From: Mycobacterium sp. 4858 | GTDB lineage: Bacteria; Actinomycetota; Actinomycetes; Mycobacteriales; Mycobacteriaceae | Direction: 5' to 3' | Length of the DNA stretch: 64,000 nucleotides | Assembly: GCF_900240975.1 (NCBI RefSeq) | Contig: NZ_LT968776.1 | Coordinates: forward strand, 62,001-126,000 | Shown: positions 60,550 through 64,000 of the stretch, piece after piece | Numbering within the stretch: the first letter of the stretch is position 1 | Layout: each line of letters starts with the position of its first letter | Position numbers and translations under genes: made by a program | The notes under the pieces: generated by a model | Database searches by the model: none | Told to the model about the DNA's origin: nothing | What the model saw: the letters and a program-made list of their open reading frames with translations, nothing else

Positions 60550-60813
60550 ATGTCAGGTACTGCACGCCGTGCGCGCCGCAACAACCGCGCGACCACACGA
60601 ATGCTGGCCTACCTCGCCATCGTCCTGGGCTCAGGGTTGGTGGGGGCGGCACCGGCCGGCGCCGACTCGAGCCCGTTCAACACCCTCAGCTGCAGCTGCC
60701 CCGAGACCGCTCCAGCCGGCAGCACCGCCCGCAGCGACGAGATCACGCGCGGGATCCGGCGGGGCGAACTGGGCCGGCCGCAGCCACAAGCGTCGGCCCA
60801 ACCGGGTCGCTAG
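60550..60813 (+). CDS. Small secreted mycobacterial protein (SCSCPET family)
   Basis: An 87-residue exported protein. A twin-arginine-like basic start (ARRARRNNR) leads into a hydrophobic signal segment cleaved near PAGADS. The mature ~45 residues hold the motif FNTLSCSCPETAPAGS followed by SDEITRGIRRG, which I recognise as a recurring mycobacterial small secreted family of unknown role. It probably carries one Cys-x-Cys metal- or disulphide-forming pair. Its promoter has the same response-regulator repeats as the membrane protein gene at the other end of the locus. Confidence 0.75.
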   Translation: MSGTARRARRNNRATTRMLAYLAIVLGSGLVGAAPAGADSSPFNTLSCSCPETAPAGSTARSDEITRGIRRGELGRPQPQASAQPGR

Positions 60814-60815
60814 GC

Positions 60816-63680
60816 TCAAGCGTCTTCGCTGACGGCTTGCGCGGCACCGTTGCCGTGGAGCGCGCCGTTGAGTCCCGAGGCGTCCGAGGGCAATTCGAAC
60901 GCCGGAAACGCCGAGCCGACCGCGGCGGTCGCCGCGCTGCGCTGCGCCTCCATCCGCGCCAGGGCCGACTCGGTGAACACCGAGAGCCCCAGGTCGGGGT
61001 TGTAGCCGTGGATCTCTTTGACGTCCAGCTGGGCCAGGAAGTAGATGATCTCCTTGGAGACCACCTGGCCGGGGACCAGCACCGGGAAGCCCGGCGGGTA
61101 GGGCACCACGAACGTGGTGGACACCAGCGTCTTGCCCTCGGCCAACCGCCGCCCCGCCATGCCGATCAGGACATGCTCGCGGTCGGACTCCTCGTACCCG
61201 GCGTAGAAGGCCGACCGCATGTCGCCGAAGATGCACGCATCGACGGGCCGGAAGGCGACGTCGAACTCGCTGAAGTCGGGCAGGTGCGGCAGGTCCTGCG
61301 TGATCTCCTCCACGTGCCGCTGGTGCAACGCCCGGTCGGCGACGCTGGCCGCGTTCTCGGTGCGGTCGAAATCGGTTGCCACCCTGCGCAACACGTCGAG
61401 CAGATAATGCACGCTCGACCACGTCACACCGATGGTGAAGATCAGCAGCACGCTGTTGATCGACGTCTTGTTGATCTGGATGCCGAATCGCTCCATCAGG
61501 ATCTTCTCGCGGAAGTCGTAGCCGTTCATCCCCGTCTTGCCGACGAACAGGGTCACCCGGGTCGCGTCCAGCACGAACTGGTCGGAGCGCCACGCCTCGT
61601 TCCACTCGGCCAGCGCGCCCTGGCGGACCTCGCGGTAGGAACTCACCGACGACGCCCGGAACTCCTCGGGCACCAGGTCGGACTCGTCGAGGATGCGAAA
61701 CCACTTGCTGATCAACCGGTCTCTCCGCACCCGATGGCGGAACACCAGCGCCATGTCGTAGGTCTGCCGGACCAGCTGAAAACCCTCGATGTCGACCTGC
61801 CGACGGGCCAAGTCCAGGGACGCCAGCAGTTGCTGGTTCGGTGAGGTCGAGGTGTGGGTCAAGAACGCCTCACCGAACGCGTCGCGCGCCAGGGCGTTGA
61901 AGTCCTGGTCGCGGACGTGGATCATCGACGCCTGGCGAAGCGCCGACAGCGACTTGTGCGTCGAGTGCGTCGCGTAGACCCGGACCCGCGCGCGGGTCGG
62001 GTCGGGCAACAGCGGGCGGTCAACCCACTCCGACCGGTCCCCCCCTTGTTGCAGGCCGTCCATGCCGGCCGCCCAATCCCGGTACTGGGCAGCGTAATCC
62101 GGCGAGGCCAGCATCTGCTCGAGGCGCTCGGCCGCCACCATCGCGGTGCGCTGCCGGGCCCACGGCACGGCCGTGGCGAACGCGTACCACGCCTCGTCCC
62201 ACAGGAAGCAGATGTCCGGCTTGATCGCCAGCACCTCCTGCATGACCTGCAACGGGTGGTAGACCACGCCGTCGAAGGTGCAGTTGGTCAGCAGCAGCAT
62301 GCGCACCCGGTCCAGCTGGCCGGCCGCTTCCAGGTCCAGCAGCGTCTGCTTGATCGTGCGCAGCGACACCGCTCCGTAGATCGCGAACTGCGGCAACGGA
62401 TACGCGTCCAGGTAAAGCGGGTAGGCGCCGGCGAGCACCAGCCCGTAGTGGTGCGACTTGTGGCAGTTGCGGTCGATCAGCACGATGTCGCCCGGGCGGG
62501 TGAGGGACTGCACCACGATCTTGTTGGCGGTGGAGGTCCCGTTGGTGACGAAATACGTGTGGTCGGAGTTCCAGGTGTGCGCGGCCTTGTCCATCGCCTT
62601 CTTGATGTTGCCGTGCGGGTCGAGGAGCGAGTCCAGGCCGCCGGACGTGGTCGACGTCTCGGCCATGAAGATGTTGCGGCCGTAGAACTCCCCCATGTCC
62701 TGCAACGACTTCGAGTTGAAGATGCTGGCACCGCGCGCGACGGGCAGCGCGTGGAACTGGCCGACCGGCGCGGCCGCGTAGGCGCGCAGCGCATCGAAAA
62801 ACGGTGTGCCGTACCGGTTCCGCAGCCCGGCGAGCACCGTGCTGTGCAGGTCGGTGACGTCGTTGAGCCGGTAGAACGTCCGGTCGTAGACGTCGGGCTC
62901 GGTGTCGTCGCCCGCCGCGATCGACTCGTCGGTCAGCAGATACAGGTCGATGTGGGGCCGCAGCTCGCGGATCCACTCGCCGCACTCCACCCAGTCGTTG
63001 GCGTGGTCGGGGATGAGGTCGCCCGCGTCCTCGTTCGGCCCCAGCAGCGTGTTCATCAGCGGCAGCCGGTCGCGGGACCGCAGCGGCAGGTCGTCGCGGA
63101 TGATGGCGGCCTGGATCTCGCCGTTCAGCGCGACCGCGGCGATGGCGTCTTCGACGCTGGGCACCACCAGGATCTCGAACTGCACGTCGTCGGAGGGGTT
63201 GCGCAGGGCCCGCAGGCATTCGGCCAGGCAGTCGGGGGCCGTGTCGGGCGCGTCGTCGGCGAGCAACACGGTGTAGAACTGCTGTTGTTTGGCCTGGGCC
63301 ACCAGCTCCTGGTCGGCCAGCGGCGCCGAGGTGTCGAAAAGGCCTGCGCGGTCGCCGTATTCGCCCAGCAGCCGCACGGCCATGGACACCTCTTCGGTCA
63401 GCCGCACCGTGGACAGGCTCTCCAGGTGCGCGCGGAAGACCGCGAGGTTCTGCGCCCCGGGATACAGCCAGTACCGCTCGTAGGCGGCGATGCGGTCCAT
63501 CAGGCGCTTCACCCGGGCCACGTCGTGGGTCTTGTCGAGCCCGGCCAGGTCGACCTCGGCGAGGTGGCGGCACGCGTCGTCGAGCAGGTTCCAGGTGTCG
63601 ACGCGGGCGTAGGACGGGTTGGCCACCGCCGCCAACGCGGAAACGCGGAGTCGTCGCGGCTGGGTGGTGTATCGAGTCAT
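60816..63680 (-). CDS. Orn/Lys/Arg-type amino acid decarboxylase (Rv2531c-like)
   Basis: A 954-residue PLP fold-type I decarboxylase of the large (biodegradative/inducible) class. An N-terminal ~230-residue wing/receiver-like region precedes the PLP domain. The cofactor lysine is K576 in THSTHKSLSA, with the upstream FLWDEAWYAF aspartate that contacts the pyridine nitrogen, and TNGTSTANK in the phosphate-binding region. The substrate (arginine, lysine or ornithine) cannot be decided from sequence. Such enzymes consume protons and can help acid resistance. It matches H37Rv Rv2531c, not the neighbouring Rv13xx series, so the window crosses a synteny break. Confidence 0.9.
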   Translation of the reverse strand: MTRYTTQPRRLRVSALAAVANPSYARVDTWNLLDDACRHLAEVDLAGLDKTHDVARVKRLMDRIAAYERYWLYPGAQNLAVFRAHLESLSTVRLTEEVSMAVRLLGEYGDRAGLFDTSAPLADQELVAQAKQQQFYTVLLADDAPDTAPDCLAECLRALRNPSDDVQFEILVVPSVEDAIAAVALNGEIQAAIIRDDLPLRSRDRLPLMNTLLGPNEDAGDLIPDHANDWVECGEWIRELRPHIDLYLLTDESIAAGDDTEPDVYDRTFYRLNDVTDLHSTVLAGLRNRYGTPFFDALRAYAAAPVGQFHALPVARGASIFNSKSLQDMGEFYGRNIFMAETSTTSGGLDSLLDPHGNIKKAMDKAAHTWNSDHTYFVTNGTSTANKIVVQSLTRPGDIVLIDRNCHKSHHYGLVLAGAYPLYLDAYPLPQFAIYGAVSLRTIKQTLLDLEAAGQLDRVRMLLLTNCTFDGVVYHPLQVMQEVLAIKPDICFLWDEAWYAFATAVPWARQRTAMVAAERLEQMLASPDYAAQYRDWAAGMDGLQQGGDRSEWVDRPLLPDPTRARVRVYATHSTHKSLSALRQASMIHVRDQDFNALARDAFGEAFLTHTSTSPNQQLLASLDLARRQVDIEGFQLVRQTYDMALVFRHRVRRDRLISKWFRILDESDLVPEEFRASSVSSYREVRQGALAEWNEAWRSDQFVLDATRVTLFVGKTGMNGYDFREKILMERFGIQINKTSINSVLLIFTIGVTWSSVHYLLDVLRRVATDFDRTENAASVADRALHQRHVEEITQDLPHLPDFSEFDVAFRPVDACIFGDMRSAFYAGYEESDREHVLIGMAGRRLAEGKTLVSTTFVVPYPPGFPVLVPGQVVSKEIIYFLAQLDVKEIHGYNPDLGLSVFTESALARMEAQRSAATAAVGSAFPAFELPSDASGLNGALHGNGAAQAVSEDA

Positions 63681-63757
63681 GACCTCACCTGTTCTTCTGA
63701 GCGACTTGTATTCTCACCCCGCCGCGCCGCCCACGTGATCGTTTCGCGTGAGCCCGG

Positions 63758-64000
63758 TCAGCCCTCCAGCTCGTCGTCGGCGTCCACGACGCGCCGATTC
63801 GCCCGGGTGCCGTCGACCCAGCGCAGGACCGGAAGGTCCCAGCGCCGGGCCGGCAACTCGGTGACGTCGGTCAGGGACCTGACCACCGACTGCGTCAGGC
63901 CCATGATCGCGGCCATCACCGGCAACAGCGGCTGCAGCGGCCTGGCGGCCGAGCGGACGGTGCTGATGCGGCGCGCCACGATCAGGCGTTCGACGCAGTG
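63758..64000 (-). CDS. Conserved hypothetical protein, C-terminal part (Rv2532c-like)
   Basis: The reading frame is open to the window edge (first visible residues HCVERLIVARRIS) and ends with an acidic tail (VVDADDELEG). The true start therefore lies outside, although a GTG at 63979 could be an internal start. No motif is recognised. Position directly upstream of the Rv2531c-like gene on the same strand suggests the Rv2532c counterpart. Confidence 0.6.
   Translation of the reverse strand, partial: HCVERLIVARRISTVRSAARPLQPLLPVMAAIMGLTQSVVRSLTDVTELPARRWDLPVLRWVDGTRANRRVVDADDELEG

Overview
The window is high-GC actinobacterial DNA. Nearly every core gene matches, in sequence and order, the M. 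tuberculosis H37Rv Rv1427c-Rv1377c region read in the opposite direction. It is therefore a slow-growing Mycobacterium. The combination of retained and missing genes suggests a Mycobacterium avium complex-like species; this is an inference from remembered synteny, not a database search. No rRNA, tRNA, CRISPR array, transposase or prophage integrase is visible.

Layout. 1-1628: end of an acyl-CoA synthetase (fadD12-like) and lipO. 1629-7227: an insert absent from the H37Rv locus. It holds a 13E12/DUF222-HNH protein and a small steroid-degradation cluster (kshA > < cyp125-hsaA paralogues), each arm headed by a perfect KstR-type operator. 7228-13601: a wax ester synthase/DGAT-type acyltransferase, then the tightly overlapping uvrC-rapZ-yvcK-whiA operon. 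13884-23179: a haemophore-like secreted protein, two riboflavin gene clusters (ribBA-ribH-PH protein; ribE; ribD with rpe and rsmB upstream) and the lprG-p55 lipid-export pair. 23176-25608: fmt, an acid-stress-type methyltransferase and its MarR regulator. 25736-34568: priA, a YhhN membrane protein, lipI-lipH, a Baeyer-Villiger monooxygenase, metK and coaBC. 34589-45606: rpoZ, gmk, mihF, an HTH-TOBE protein and the complete pyrimidine operon pyrR-pyrB-pyrC-(PH protein)-carA-carB-pyrF with a PyrR-type RNA hairpin at its head. 45797-49192: a second methyltransferase, a secreted CBM2 protein, a STAS protein, a serine beta-lactamase-like hydrolase and a GNAT enzyme.

The accessory part of greatest interest is 49283-55931. 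It is a six-gene translationally coupled operon in the order gntR, ferredoxin, NitT/TauT-type binding lipoprotein with a NosL-like tail, permease, ATPase, and an AprA/FrdA-like flavoprotein fused to HEAT repeats. It looks like an importer wired to a dedicated cytoplasmic redox enzyme for an unknown small substrate. Next to it lies a frameshifted MFS gene (56054-57326).

57505-60813 is a two-component locus with an unusual shape. The response regulator and histidine kinase genes converge and overlap at their 3' ends. The two outward ends of the locus carry the same promoter architecture, CTCAGCG-N4-CTCAGCG-N8-CTAG, in front of a four-repeat membrane protein and a small secreted protein. The window closes with a large Orn/Lys/Arg-type decarboxylase (Rv2531c-like) and the partial gene upstream of it (Rv2532c-like), a jump in synteny relative to H37Rv.
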